From Capsicum annuum (taxonomy: Eukaryota; Streptophyta; Magnoliopsida; Solanales; Solanaceae), in contig NC_061115.1 of NCBI RefSeq assembly GCF_002878395.1, positions 212,224,779 through 212,288,778 of the forward strand: a stretch of 64,000 bases of DNA. The letters are read 5' to 3'. Below, piece after piece: positions 9,881-25,500 of this stretch (its first letter is position 1; every line of letters begins with the position of its first letter). The position numbers and the translations under genes are program-made. The notes beneath the pieces are model-generated. The model saw nothing but the letters and a program-made list of their open reading frames with translations. It was not told the origin of the DNA and ran no database searches.

Positions 9881-10580
9881 TGGAATGGAGAAACTGCAAA
9901 CTACTACAAAGAAATAACTACTTCTGATTGAGAAACTTCAGATAACAACTGAAATAACTGTTAGTCCAACTAATAATGTTTAAATCATTGGAGACAAGGA
10001 GTGATAACAGTATGATCATAGTTCCTGACATTTTTCGAGTACTTCAAGTATCTTAGACTATGATGGGCGGAATTGAAGTTATTGTAGCTTGCAAGAAAAC
10101 TCCGATCTGCTCCTGACTAGTTATAGAAGTTGCTGTAGCAAATGAATTTACCCCTCTGGCCAGATGTTTTGGAGAGGAATATGGATAGCAAATGGCATGG
10201 TGCAAGGCGAAGCATGTGAAGCCTTCCCCTTCACAGTACTGGTCCATTTAACCTTTTTCCCTATTTACAACCAGTCGTATGCGTGCCCTGCCTGCCCCAA
10301 CCCTTAACTTTTTCTCAGTGTTCCTTTTCTCTTTTTCTTTTTCGTCCATCTAATCAAGATTTCTGCCCCTTCAACACATTTTCTTCGTGTTGCAGAGGCA
10401 AAACGTGTTTGTCTTTTTTAACTTTATTGAGAAGAAAATATATTCTACCTCTGAAATTCCTAATATTTATTTCTTAGGGGATAATTTTTATTTGATTCTC
10501 AAAATCTTAAGTTCACACCTATTTATCACATTCCTTTAAGAAGTACAGAAGTTGCAGCGGAAACAGCAAAAATTAGGTGA
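9881..10580. other. Intergenic DNA, no gene seen
   Basis: No exon or repeat family could be recognised with confidence. Small ORFs on both strands have no recognisable motif. Confidence 0.4.
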
Positions 10581-10582
10581 AT

Positions 10583-10656
10583 ATCGTAGTATGAGTGTAC
10601 ACTCTACTCTCTCCAGACCCCACTTGCGGGATTTCACCAGGTATGTTGTTGTTGTA
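10583..10656 (+). repeat. TS-type SINE 3' end fragment
   Basis: GAGTGTACACTCTACTCTC-TCCAGACCCCACTTGCGGGATTTCACC-AGGTATGTTGTTGTTG, the typical 3' end with a TTG tail. Confidence 0.75.
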
Positions 10657-11145
10657 TCATAGTATGAGTGTGAAAGTTGTATCTTTGTGACAATGGCCTT
10701 TCTACCGTAATTAGCTTAATTATAATCAAATATTTTGGTACTAGGGGTCTTAAAGATTTGGCGTTCACTGATATAATTTGGGATGATAACTTAAGTTAGA
10801 CATAGTTTAGCACGTCAGATTTCCGTTCTTAATGCAAGAAAGCAGTCTAGGTATAAGGATATGCAGGCCTACTTTCTGCATCTGAATCAATGAGCAAATG
10901 GTGATTTCTGTTTCTCCATTATTTACACATCCAGATAGCAAAGTATTTCGACGGGAGAGAACAAGGACTTCTCACTTTGGGTTGGGACCAAAAGTGAACT
11001 TCAGAATAGGTAATTCGCCCACCCCAGTTCCACCTTCCCACCTGCCTGACTTCCATTCCTAGCCAGGAATGTGTATCGAGGACCTTATGCTCACTTTCCA
11101 CGGGAGTTATGCCACTAAAATTCCACGTATAAACCCACACCCAAA

Positions 11146-11275
11146 GTTTTAGTCAGGTGGTAAGAGCATAGCTCATTCTATATGTCAGTTAGGTGCACGT
11201 CATAGGTTCGAATTCTATTTATACAAAGCCTAGTATTTAAGTGGAGAAGGGCAGAGAGACAAGTGTTTTGATAAT
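11146..11275 (+). repeat. tRNA-derived SINE head
   Basis: TTTAGTCAGGTGGTAAGAGC resembles a pol III A box/D arm, and ATAGGTTCGAATTCTAT is a B box/T arm with a short pairing stem. The intervening sequence does not fold into an intact anticodon arm and there is no acceptor stem, so this is a SINE head and not a tRNA gene. Confidence 0.55.
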
Positions 11276-11436
11276 TCCAAATTTCCTCTCTTCCTCACTT
11301 TCAGATGAACTTGCGTAGATAGAATAGCTATTCAATATCAATATCTCCCCCTGTAATGTTCATAGCTTCGATTGCTCAAGTTGACATTTCATCATTTTGC
11401 AACACCGCAAGTGTCTTACAAGGATGCTGCTTCCCC

Positions 11437-11459
11437 ACCCCCACCCCCACCCCCACCCC
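11437..11459. repeat. (CCCCCA)n microsatellite
   Basis: Four CCCCCAC-type units in a row. Confidence 0.8.
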
Positions 11460-11834
11460 AATCGTATTGGCTCCGCTTTGTCCTAGAAGCTACTGCTTCT
11501 GCCTCACTAGGCATGAGAGATAGCTCATGACTGGATCATGGATCTCTTTATGAACGTGAGCAACTCATGCAGCGGCAAGGACTCGCAACTTTTGAAGGGA
11601 CCAACAACCGCCCTTTACATAAACTCTATACTTGAATAGATTGTCCTGTTGAATCAAACTCAATTCTAATTGATATATGCTTAATGGAAAGGAATATGGA
11701 AGTAATATTTTGTCTTGATTCTGGCGACAAAGCCCTAAAAGTTTTATATCTAGGAGCTTGAGGAAAAAAAAAGAAAAAAAACATTCTGAGCCATTAGAAG
11801 CCTCGAGACACTTGATAACGATTCCTGCCAGTTC

Positions 11835-12098
11835 TCATGACCTAAACTGAGTGGCCTTTAAGTATCTCCATCTACTGTTACATCCAGAATTCCAGTCCAA
11901 TGATGTCTTGTCAAGATCTGATCCTTTTGATGGAATGGCATTTGGAACATGTCTAGCAGACAGGATTCTATCATGGGTTTTGAGGATTTCTATAGCAACA
12001 GAAGGTGATGATCCAACAACTAGCCATTTAGTTCCAAGCTTGAGGGATATAATAGGGCCATAAGTTTTTGCAAAATTTGTCAGAGTTATTTGAGGCAT
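11835..12098 (-). pseudogene. Cytochrome P450 N-terminal relic (CYP76-like)
   Basis: Minus-strand frame of 87 codons reading P-Q-I-T-L-T-N-F-A-K-T-Y-G-P, S-L-K-L-G-T, I-L-K-T-H-D-R, L-S-A-R, N-S-x-C-N-S-R-W-R-Y-L. These are the conserved blocks between the proline-rich hinge and helix C of plant CYP71-clan P450s, closest by eye to CYP76. Membrane anchor, I helix, ExxR and heme-binding Cys are all absent, and a stop follows immediately. A full P450 is about 500 residues, so this is an isolated exon fragment. Confidence 0.85.
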
Positions 12099-12416
12099 TT
12101 TTTAAAAAAATAACCCAATAAGTTCAAATACCTCTTTTATCTAGGCTTTGGGATCATCATGATATGCTTCTAGCTAACATGTACTGCCTAAAATGTTACT
12201 CCACTACTTTAGCACAACCATCTTAGCATTCGTGTCTCTGAAACACTCATCTTGTTAATACTGTTCCATCGCCATCAAGGGTAAGGAAAGTAGACCCAAA
12301 TGAAACATTTTCGCTTGAAAATTTAGGCACCTGGATGCATGGTTTTATCTTTCTTTTGTGATTATACACACAAGTTCTTTGGTGAGTGGGATTTTAGTTT
12401 CTTTTTCCTTGGAAGT

Positions 12417-12571
12417 TCATACACTGGGTATGTTGTTGTTTTTCATACAATGAGCCAAGGGTCTTTCAGAAACAGTCTCTCTACCTCGACGAGGTAGGGT
12501 AAGGTCGCGTACACTCTACCCTCCCCAGACCCCACTTGTGGGACTGCACTAGGTATGCTGTTGTTGTTGTT
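12417..12571 (+). repeat. Two overlapping TS-type SINE ends
   Basis: A first short tail ACACTGGGTATGTTGTTG (about 12420-12444) is followed by a longer copy: GAGCCAAGGGTCTTTCAGAAACAG-TCTCTCTACC, GAGGTAGGGTAAGGTCGCGTACACTCTACCC, CCCCACTTGTGGGACTGCAC and a TTGTTGTTGTTG tail ending at 12571. It sits about 50 bp upstream of the Dabb exon acceptor. Confidence 0.8.
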
Positions 12572-12621
12572 CTTGGAAGTTCATAGAAGTATTGAAATGT
12601 AATTTGGATGTCATATGGCAG

Positions 12622-12811
12622 GGGTAAGGATGTGAGCACAGAGAACCTCCAGCAAGGTTTCACTCATGTTTTTGAGTCAACGTTCGACAGTACAGAAGGT
12701 GTTGCAGAGTATGTAAGTCATCCGGTTCATGTTGAATTTGCAAATCTAATGCTTCCTCAGCTGGAGAAAGTCCTCGTCATCGACTACAAACCGGAGAAAG
12801 TCGGTCCCTAA
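12622..12811 (+). CDS. Stress-response A/B barrel (Dabb) domain protein, last exon
   Basis: Encodes the C-terminal 62 residues of a small dimeric alpha/beta-barrel protein of the HS1/POP3-like family: G-K-D-V-S-T-E-N-L, then G-F-T-H-V-F-E-S-T-F, E-Y-V-S-H-P-V-H-V-E-F-A and V-L-V-I-D-Y-K-P before TAA. The His-Pro-x-His motif is characteristic of Dabb domains. The exon begins after an acceptor at 12620-12621; its first base G completes a split Trp codon that precedes G-K-D in relatives. The apparent ATG at 12608 is intronic. The first exon (about 45 residues) was not found upstream, so the gene either extends beyond the window's left edge across the Copia insertions or has lost its start. The family is about 110 residues long. 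Confidence 0.8.
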
Positions 12812-13228
12812 ACTGAGTTCACAAATGGATGCACTTACAGCGATCAGTATATCCGTTTTACTTTTCTGTACTGAAATCCAATAAGAACGATGAACTTCTC
12901 TAGAGGGTGTGTATCTTGCTTGTTTGAAACTATTGTATTCACTTGCTAGACGCTAATGCAAGTAACTTATGGTCAGCTCGAGCTACTCATTGTTGTTCCT
13001 ATCTCGAGGGAGGACGATCTTCATTCGTATCTTCCCAGGGTGGAATGAAGGATGAACAGCATATATAAGTGCATTAATAAACTCAGATTAGTGTTTCCAA
13101 TTAAGTCCTTGTGACATAGAAGGGAATAAATTCTCCTTCATTTTGCAGTCATTTATTTTGGTCCATGACCTTTACTACTTACTGTAAACTCAAATACTTG
13201 AGATGTATCATTGTTCACTTTGTGCAGT

Positions 13229-13380
13229 CGTCTGTTGGCACAACAATAATGATAACATACCTAGTGTAATTACACAAGCGGGATCTAGGGAGGGTAGATA
13301 GATTGTATGCTAACCTTACCCTTACCTTGGGAGGTACAGAGATTGTTCCGATAGACAATTGCTCAAGGATAAGCACGCCA
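13229..13380 (-). repeat. TS-type SINE
   Basis: Minus-strand copy: CAACAATAATGATAACATACC-TAGTGTAATTACACAAGCGGG, then GGGAGGGTAGATAGATTGTATG, TTACCTTGGGAGGTACAGAG and TGTTCCGATAGACAATTGCTC. About 150 bp, diverged. Confidence 0.75.
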
Positions 13381-14189
13381 AGCAGATTGAAAGACGACAA
13401 CGAAATAGAAGAAATCATGGCAAAAGACCAGAAAACATGGCAAAGCATTATGAAACGGACTAGCAACTATAGTAAAAATAGTGCAATAACCGAAGTACAA
13501 GAGACAATAGGTAGTGATAGAAATCGAAAGTTAAGAGCTATGACGATGTTCTACTACCTTTAGCCTTCTACTTGAATACATGACCTCCACAACCTTCTAT
13601 AGAGGTCATGTTCTCGATATGCTGAAAGTGTGTTATGTCCTGTCTAATCATCTATTGTGTCCGGGAGATAAATAGCTAGGTGAGACAACATATTCCATAG
13701 AAACGATCCATATTAACAATTGAAGGACAAACCAAGGACCAATTTACAAATGACTAGTAAAGCATTAACATCACATGTCTATAGTTTGATCTTTGATGCT
13801 AATGAGTTAGCCTCAGCCCTCACTAAAGAGTCGAAAACAAAGAGATTCAATAATAAAATTAGCAAGGGAATCGTATAGAAATGATCGATTCTTTGGGCTT
13901 GGGCACCTCAATAAAGATATGAGCTGCTCGAAAATGACTGAAACAGTTGAATAGGAAGATCACTATGACTATAGTCTTGGTAAGTTTACCGAAAACAAAA
14001 ATGATTTATTTGATATTACGGATAGTGATGACTAACACAACCTTGGCCAGCCTTTCGAGTTCTACCACATGCATCACAGCCCATACGCCGCTCGAGGGTA
14101 ACATGTAAAAGTGTACTGAGAATAATTTAACTTCGATGAGAATTAAATAATAATCCAACGGATAACAACATTACCAAGAACACCAAACT
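13381..14189. other. Intergenic DNA, no gene seen
   Basis: No recognisable coding or repeat signal; minor ORFs are not supported. Confidence 0.4.
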
Positions 14190-14194
14190 GGATA

Positions 14195-14285
14195 GTACGA
14201 CAAACATACCCAGTGAAATCCCACAGGTAGTCTGAAACGGATACAATGTATGCAGACCTTACCCTACCTCGTGGAGGTAAAGTGG
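14195..14285 (-). repeat. TS-type SINE fragment
   Basis: GACAAACATACCCAGTGAAATCCCACAGG then TGCAGACCTTACCCTACCTCGTGGAGGTA, a minus-strand 3' end with most of the TTG tail lost. Confidence 0.7.
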
Positions 14286-14607
14286 AAAGTAAGCATCACA
14301 AATTTCAATCAAGCAAAATCTTTAATGCTGATCAAAGATGAGATGGAGCTATAATAAAAATAACTAAATGAGACTCAGATTAATGACAATTAAACTCGAC
14401 ATGCAGCTCGTGTCGTTATTACAGAAATGAATATGCAGAAGAGAAAACATTAACTTTGAGGTAGTTTTGATTACCAAATTAAGAGAGGAGGGAGGAGTGT
14501 AAACTTCTGTTCGAGATATACTTGAGGGATGATATAGCAATTACAAACTCTCCTCCAAGTAATCAAAGATCCTCGAAGGAAAAACGAAAACAATGATATG
14601 ACACTTT

Positions 14608-18717
<4,110 letters not shown>

Positions 18718-18730
18718 TTACAGACAGCTT

Positions 18731-18737
18731 TTTTATA
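18731..18737 (-). promoter_or_regulatory. Possible TATA box of mtLPD
   Basis: TATAAAA on the minus strand about 41 bp before the ATG at 18690. This would leave a leader of only some 10-15 nt, so it may not be the true promoter element. Confidence 0.3.
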
Positions 18738-19737
18738 CTGGTGCATTGGGTACTATAATGGAGGACCAGTTTCCTTTTAAAAGAATATTTTCGTTCTGGC
18801 TGCGGAGGTGTGCGGATAGGTTCAAAATTAAATATTGCTCCTGTTTTATTCCCTCCGTTGAATAATATTTATACACTAATTGTATCCGAGGGGTAATTTT
18901 ATTACTCTAACAATTTTTTTTTAATCAGTTTTAAAAAACTGACATATTTTTATATCTTATAAAAATTTAATTTTAAAATATTTATTTATCCTTGATTTAT
19001 AATTAAATAAATATTTTGATTTATTATAGATCATAAATTTTAAAAATCTTTCTTTGTTTCTTAGTTTTAGTGTCAAATCAAACTACATCATATATATAAA
19101 CTGAGGTGGAGAGAGTATATTATCTTTCTAATATAATAAATTTAATATTTTAAAAAATATAGTAAGTGATTAATAGTGTTTAGTACTAGGTATAAAATAG
19201 ACACAAGATGCAAATTATGTATTAATTTTTTAAATTAGATAAATATTAGTGTATATTATTTTTTAGTAATACAGACAACTAAGGATAAAGGGAGTAATAT
19301 TTTTGTCCTATTTTTTATTTTAATCGGTTCAAGAAAAAAGTTGTCCTCCTTTTGATAATTTATTAATTGTTATATAACGTTTGATACTATAAAATTAAAT
19401 ATTATTTTAATATATTTTATATGTTTTTTAATTTAAATTACATGACTAAAAAATTCTAACTTCTTTAAACTTTGCAATAAGTCGAATCAGATAAATAAAT
19501 TAAAATAAAGATTATTCCCTCTGTTTCAATTTATTTGTTAAATTTTAACCTGATATAAAGTTTAAAAAAATAAAATAATTTTTGAATTATTATGATCTTA
19601 AATTAAAAATATATAAAAAAAATAATAAAATACACTTTAATCTTATAATTTTAAACATGCTAGATAAAAAATTCGAACTAAAGAATTGTGTTTTCTTTCT
19701 AAAACGAACTAATTTGTTGCCAATAAAAAAACGAAAC
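18738..19737. other. AT-rich intergenic DNA with MITE-like fragments
   Basis: Contains ATTCCCTCCGTTGAATAAT (about 18857) and ATTCCCTCTGTTTCAATTT (about 19513), which look like Stowaway-type terminal repeats, but matching partners are too decayed to define elements. Confidence 0.4.
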
Positions 19738-19747
19738 GACCATATCT

Positions 19748-19916
19748 AGTGGCGGATCTAGCATATATACTAGGGGTTCATATGAACCCCTTCGACGAAA
19801 AATTACACTATTTATACACTGTTAAAATTATTTTTTATGTATATATAATATATGTTGAACCCCTTTCGTGTGTGCATTTTTGAACCCCATTAATGAATAT
19901 CTTGACTCCGCCACTG
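19748..19916. mobile_element. Small TIR element (MITE) with 10-bp target duplication
   Basis: 169 bp with termini AGTGGCGGATCT and GACTCCGCCACT, flanked by the perfect direct repeat GACCATATCT (19738-19747 and 19917-19926). TIRs of about 9-12 bp and a 10-bp duplication fit a Mutator-like MITE. It includes GGGGTTCATATGAACCCC, a perfect palindrome near the left end. A decayed relative lies at about 26925-27105. Confidence 0.85.
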
Positions 19917-20392
19917 ACCATATCTACCTTTTAAATAAATTTGTTGTCAAGCCTATATTAATTATTACTACTAATATAATTTCTCTCTCTTTTTATTTAA
20001 ATAATAAAAAAGAAGTAAATTGTAGTAGTACCTTTTAGTTTAATTTATTGTAATAAAGCTTTTTCCCTGACCATATCCATGCTCGAAAAAAGAGGTCAAA
20101 AAATGTAAAGTTGAGAAATATAGCAACAAAGAATTGTCCCTTTGAAAACATTTAATTTGGGGGGGAAAAAAAAAAGAAAAAAGAGGAAAAGTCCAGTAAA
20201 GCTCTCACAACTAAAAAAAACTCATAATCTAAACAAATTATTTCACTTTTATAAAATTTGTATTCAAGTCAACTTGCAGACACCTTTATTATTAATTCTG
20301 TTAATTAAAATTTAGGCTTAGGACAAACAATTACCTTCTTTTTTTTGTCTTTATCGTAATTTAAATAGTGATCTACAAGCGTTATATCCAAT

Positions 20393-21525
20393 TGTTAGGA
20401 TTTTTGCCTGAATTTTCTTATCAAATTTTAAGTTTTACTTTTTCTTGTAAGGAAATAAAAGTAATCATAAATACTTTTACTTTTCCTGAAAGAAAAATAT
20501 AAAATTTTTTCATATTTGACTAACCTATTTCTTGGAGGAAAGGTTTTGGACATCTGTAAATAGAAGACCCCTCTTCTCATACCATAACATAGTAGCATCC
20601 ACAATGTAGTCGTTTAAAGAGTTTCGTTTAGGGGGAGATTTTCTCCCAATAGATTTTAAGTTTATTTTGATTTAGTTTTAAATATGTAGGTCAATGGTCA
20701 AATCATAGTCAATAATATATTTTTAGTATATTTTTTGTGTCGTCTGAATTATCATCACGATAGTTTGCAACTAATAGCTTCTGCATAACGTCCTCTCGAT
20801 TTCGAACCCAACAAGTGGTATCAGAACTTACGGTTCAATGGTCCAATGGTGTGGTGAGACGAGATTAAACAGGTTCAAAGCGATTTTAAAATCAAGCTGG
20901 AACAATTTGGATGATAATGAAGATTTTTGTCTAACTACACGTGGAGCACAAGTTTCAACCATATTTTCAACATTTTTGTTGCTGCATCTTTAAAAATAAA
21001 AACAAAGTATTAATTTTTAACCCATTTTTAATCATGACAAGCAACAGTTATGAAGATTATATCTAGAACGAAGTTCATGCATGTGATGTGAAGAAGGCGG
21101 ATCAAGTGAAGAAAATCAAGCCAAAAAGGGGAGATTTGTTAGGATTTTTGTCCCGATTTTTTTACCAAATTTTAAGTTTTACTTTTTAAATAAAAGTCTT
21201 TTCCTGAAAGGAAAATATAAAACTTTTTCATATTTGGCTAACCTCTTTCTTGGAGGAAAGGTTTTGGGCATCTATAAATAGAAGACCCCTTTTCTCATAT
21301 CATAAGCATCCACAATGTAGTCGTTTAAAGAATCTCGTTTAGGGGGAGATTTTCTCCCTATAGATTTTAAGTTTATTTTGATTTAGTTTTAAATATGTAG
21401 GTCAATTGGTCAAATCATATTCAATAATATATTTTTAGTATGTTTTTTGTGTCATCTGAATTATCACCACAATAATTTGCAACTAATAGCTTCCGCATGA
21501 CGCCCTCTCGATTTCGAACCCAACA
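20393..21525 (+). mobile_element. TRIM (terminal-repeat retrotransposon in miniature)
   Basis: Two similar LTRs, 20393-20813 and 21137-21525 (both TGTTAGGATTTTTG...CGAACCCAACA), enclose only 323 bp. The flanking 5-bp duplication CCAAT is perfect (20388-20392 and 21526-21530). A PBS TGGTATCAGAAC (20816-20827) follows the left LTR and a purine tract AAAAAGGGGAGA precedes the right. No Gag or Pol reading frame exists between them. Both LTRs carry TATAAATAGAAGACCCC-like or CTGTAAATAGAAGACCCC sequence, a likely promoter. Movement would need enzymes in trans. Confidence 0.93.
20816..20827 (+). other. Primer-binding site of TRIM
   Basis: TGGTATCAGAAC, close to the initiator-Met tRNA complement TGGTATCAGAGC, three bases after the left LTR. 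Confidence 0.85.
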
Positions 21526-21530
21526 CCAAT

Positions 21531-22527
21531 TTATTAATTAGTAAACTAATTTACTAAATAGAAATGAAATTATTTTTTGAAGGAAAACACCAAAGGTAAA
21601 TGGATAAGAAATGATTGAGATATTTAGCATTTTGCAATCATACAGTAACAATAAAAAATGTTTACCCAAAAAAAAAAAATCCTTTGCCACAGAAAATTAT
21701 GTCCTCACAAACCCTACCTCCAATAGTCCTATTTAACCTTCATTCTTTGGCCAAAAATAGATTAGGAACCTCCCAATCTAGATGAGGTAGCCCACTCTTC
21801 TTACGTTGAAAGCCACTCATAAATTGTTTTTAAATAACAAGTAGCACAACCTAAAGCCACTTAAATTTGACAAATAAGACAATAGTTTAAACCCCCAACT
21901 CTTTAAAACTATCATTATATTAGTGTCAGATACTTCAAAATAGTATATTTTTGAAAGATTTAATTGATTTTGTGAGTTTCATTGATTGTCCATCTCCAGT
22001 TTGCCGATCGGTAAAATCTCTGAAATTGACCAGCCAAACGGAGTTGTTTTGGTTATTGTTTTCTAAATGAGACAGTTGCCTACGCGAATCACCCATTTTT
22101 AGACTCTGCTGAACCACAATTATAGACTGACCGTACTTGTGATAGTTTTCAAGAATCTAATATGACCACTTAGGTTTATGTTGCCACGATATTGACCTAT
22201 TGAAGTGGTGGTAGTACACTTTTGAAGTATTCTAACACAAGCACAATAACTCTTTGGTAGCATATTAGATTAGTCTAACAATCCAAGTTAAAACAAGAAG
22301 AATTTTTTCCTGAAATTACTCAAATATCACACCATTAAGTTATCCTTCCATTAAAAAGAATTGACAGTACATATACTAAAATGTTTAGCCTTACAAAACT
22401 GCTGGCTGCTTTTTCTCACTACCCTGAAGCAGCCTCAAACAGACGTGAAATCAGAAATAACAAATGATTCTTCTTTACATATTGTAGCAAAAAAATACTA
22501 ATATGGTCATCAAATGCTAGTTTACAC
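21531..22527. other. Intergenic DNA downstream of PP2C
   Basis: No coding or repeat signal recognised; the right part will include the PP2C 3' UTR. Confidence 0.4.
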
Positions 22528-25500
22528 TCAATTGCTTCCTAACAAACTTTGCAGCTTCTTCCTCGCGTCTTCAGACAAACTACAACACCTGAATCTTGGC
22601 CTCTGGGATGGAACTGGAGTGCGGTGATCAGGAGACGTAAAGCATACAACGATTGCAGTGAGATTGTCATCTGTGTCTTTAAATAAAGCTTGATTCACAA
22701 GTTCTCTGGCAGACTGCTGAGGGTCATTGTGCACCCTAAGCTCACCACGAACGATATTCACTGCTTCTTGATTTGACATCACATCCCAGATGCCATCGCA
22801 ACCAAGTATCATGAACTCATCATCCTCGGTCAACAACATCTGCTTAACTTCTGGCTCTGCAGTAAGAGGAGATGCAGACCCAAATGGAAGCTTCATATAC
22901 CAATCTCCAAGGGCTCGAGTAATTGCAAGATCACCATTTAAGCAACCATATTCAATAATACCGCCCAACTTCTCAACTCTTTGTCGTTCCATCAGACAAG
23001 TTGGCCTGTGATCTTGAGACAACTGGACTGCAACACCTTTCCTACAAAGGACAGCACGACAGTCACCGGCATTAGCAACCACCAGATGTCTTCCCAAAAC
23101 CAGAGCAGTTATTGCTGTTGTCCCGCAATAGGCATCAACATTACATTCATCAGCTAAGGCCTGATCAGCAATTAAAAAGGCTCTGAAGTGAGAGCTTTCC
23201 AATTCTTCCAAGAATGCTTGATCAACAACAGATGTTTGTGGCAAATTAGCATCTTCAAAGAAAAATCTCATTGCGTTAGTCCTGACATAAGCAGCTGCAT
23301 CAGAACCTCCATGACCATCAAACACAGCATAGAAGGCACCTGGAAGAGGCCAATTGTATAGAGAACCCAACTGATCTGAAAGATCATCAACACGAATATG
23401 TTCATCTTCATTGGATCTACGAGGTCCAATATCAGTATAGCTACCCGAACGAATAGCTGGAATAACATTTCTGCTTCTAGCTGAATCAATTATAGTCGTC
23501 TGAGTACTAGTTGAGCATCTCACACCCTAAATAATTGCAAAAATATAGAAGGTCAGAACACGGTTACACTGCATTTCAGTCACACAATCAGATAACAGTA
23601 TCAACAAGCATAACAAAAACTCTAAAACATATTCAATCATATAGCCGCTGCCCATAAAAGAAGTGAGATAATAGTGTCTGCAATCATATAACTGCAGTAA
23701 CTCACATAAGAAATGAGATAATATAGTCAAATAGCTCAACAAAATCGAAAGTAACCAACAAAAACATCGTTTATCACATGGAGAAACCAATAAGAGTTCA
23801 AAAGTGAAAATCCATTCCTTCAGCAAATAGAAAAATCACTCAACTACAGCGCAATCCCGAACTAGTTCAGTCAGACATACGAGCCCCCCTAGAATTTATC
23901 GTAGTTACACTATTCTTATACGGACCCTAAACTTAGCACAACACACTTTCTTTCAACTTGGACCTGCTACACACTTCCAGCAAAATTTTTATACCAGCAA
24001 TTCCACTACTGAAAACAACTCAAAATAGCAAAATTGAGCTTCTTAACCCCTTCCCATACCAATAATATCTATCAGATGAACCTTTATCAACTCTGAACCC
24101 TAAATATCAGAACAGATCCATAACAAATACAACAACATACGCTGTGTAACCCCCCAAGTAGGGTGTGGGTAGGGTAGAGTGTACTCAGCCCTTACTCCAA
24201 CCTCATGGAGGTAGAGAGACAGTTTCCAAGACGACCCTCAACTCAATTCCAGAATAAAAAACAACTCAGAATAGCAGAATTGAGTCTTGTTAACCCTTTT
24301 CATAGCAATAATTATCCATCAAACAAACTCCTTAAATTCCGAAAACTAAATAATACCACATCAGAACCTCTACACAGATCCAAAGCGAATACACAGAAAA
24401 AAAACCAGTGTATTCCCACACAGTGGGGTCTGGGGAGGGTAAGATGTACGTAGTCCATACCACTACCTCCGGAGAAGTAGAATACACAGAAAAAAAGCAA
24501 AGAAAAAAAAGTTGCTACAGAAAATCCAACACTAATCATCTCCGAATCCCAACAGGTCAAAAAATAGGTAAATTCTTCAAAATACGCATACATAAACCAA
24601 ATCACCACAAATTTAACTCAAAACAGTCACCCAAAAAAGAAGAACAAAATAAGGAAATCAAATCTGAAACTTCACCAAATTGGAAACCGAATAAGCAGAG
24701 GAAAATTCACAGGATTTTGGAAGAGAAGAAGGCGTAGTAGTAGCAGAAAAGACAACCAAACGCTGATGTACACAACTGAAAATTTAGGCAAGAAACAAAA
24801 TCTCGGCATCTACTACTACATCAAAACAGTAGTTGGAGTCGGCGGCTCCCCCACGGTTCCTCTACGCAGATCCAATTTTTCACAACAAACAAAAAGCACA
24901 TAGAAAAGCAAATAAAAACAATATGCTATTCGAATTCCACCCGAGCAAAATTAGGTAAATTTTTCAAATTGCTGCAAAATAACTCAAATTATTACCAAAA
25001 AGAGCAGAATAACAAGAACGGAAAATCAACAGTGAAACTTTTCCAATACGGAAACTGAATCAGCAGTCCGAAAAGTAGCAGCAGTAGTCGAAACATCAAA
25101 AAACTCCAAATTTTCCTCTGCAACCACCGGCGCTGCCATAGAAACTCGGATATACTCAACGAAAACACTATTCTACACTCAAAATCTCGGCATCTACCAT
25201 GCAGATCCACTTTTTCACAACAAACAAATACATACACAAAAAGCAACGAACAACCACATGCTAGCAGAGCAAAAATTAGGTAAATTCTTGAAAATACTAC
25301 CAAATCACGCAAACTAACTCAAAAAATTACCAAAACATGAGAAATCTGAAACTTTACTGAATCGGAAACCAAATCAGCAGCGCAAAACTATGCAAGATTC
25401 TTCAAATTACTACCAAATCACGCAAACTAACTCAAAAAAATACCAAAAAAACGAGAAATCTGATACTTTACCAAGTCGGAAACCTAATCAGCATTGCAAA

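Noticed and set aside
11146..11275. Possible tRNA gene
   Set aside because: A and B boxes are present but there is no acceptor stem pairing or intact anticodon arm; interpreted as a SINE head.
23527..23826. 99-residue hydrophobic minus-strand ORF upstream of PP2C exon 2
   Set aside because: Lies wholly in the intron, AT-biased, no domain; PP2C exons join across it in phase.
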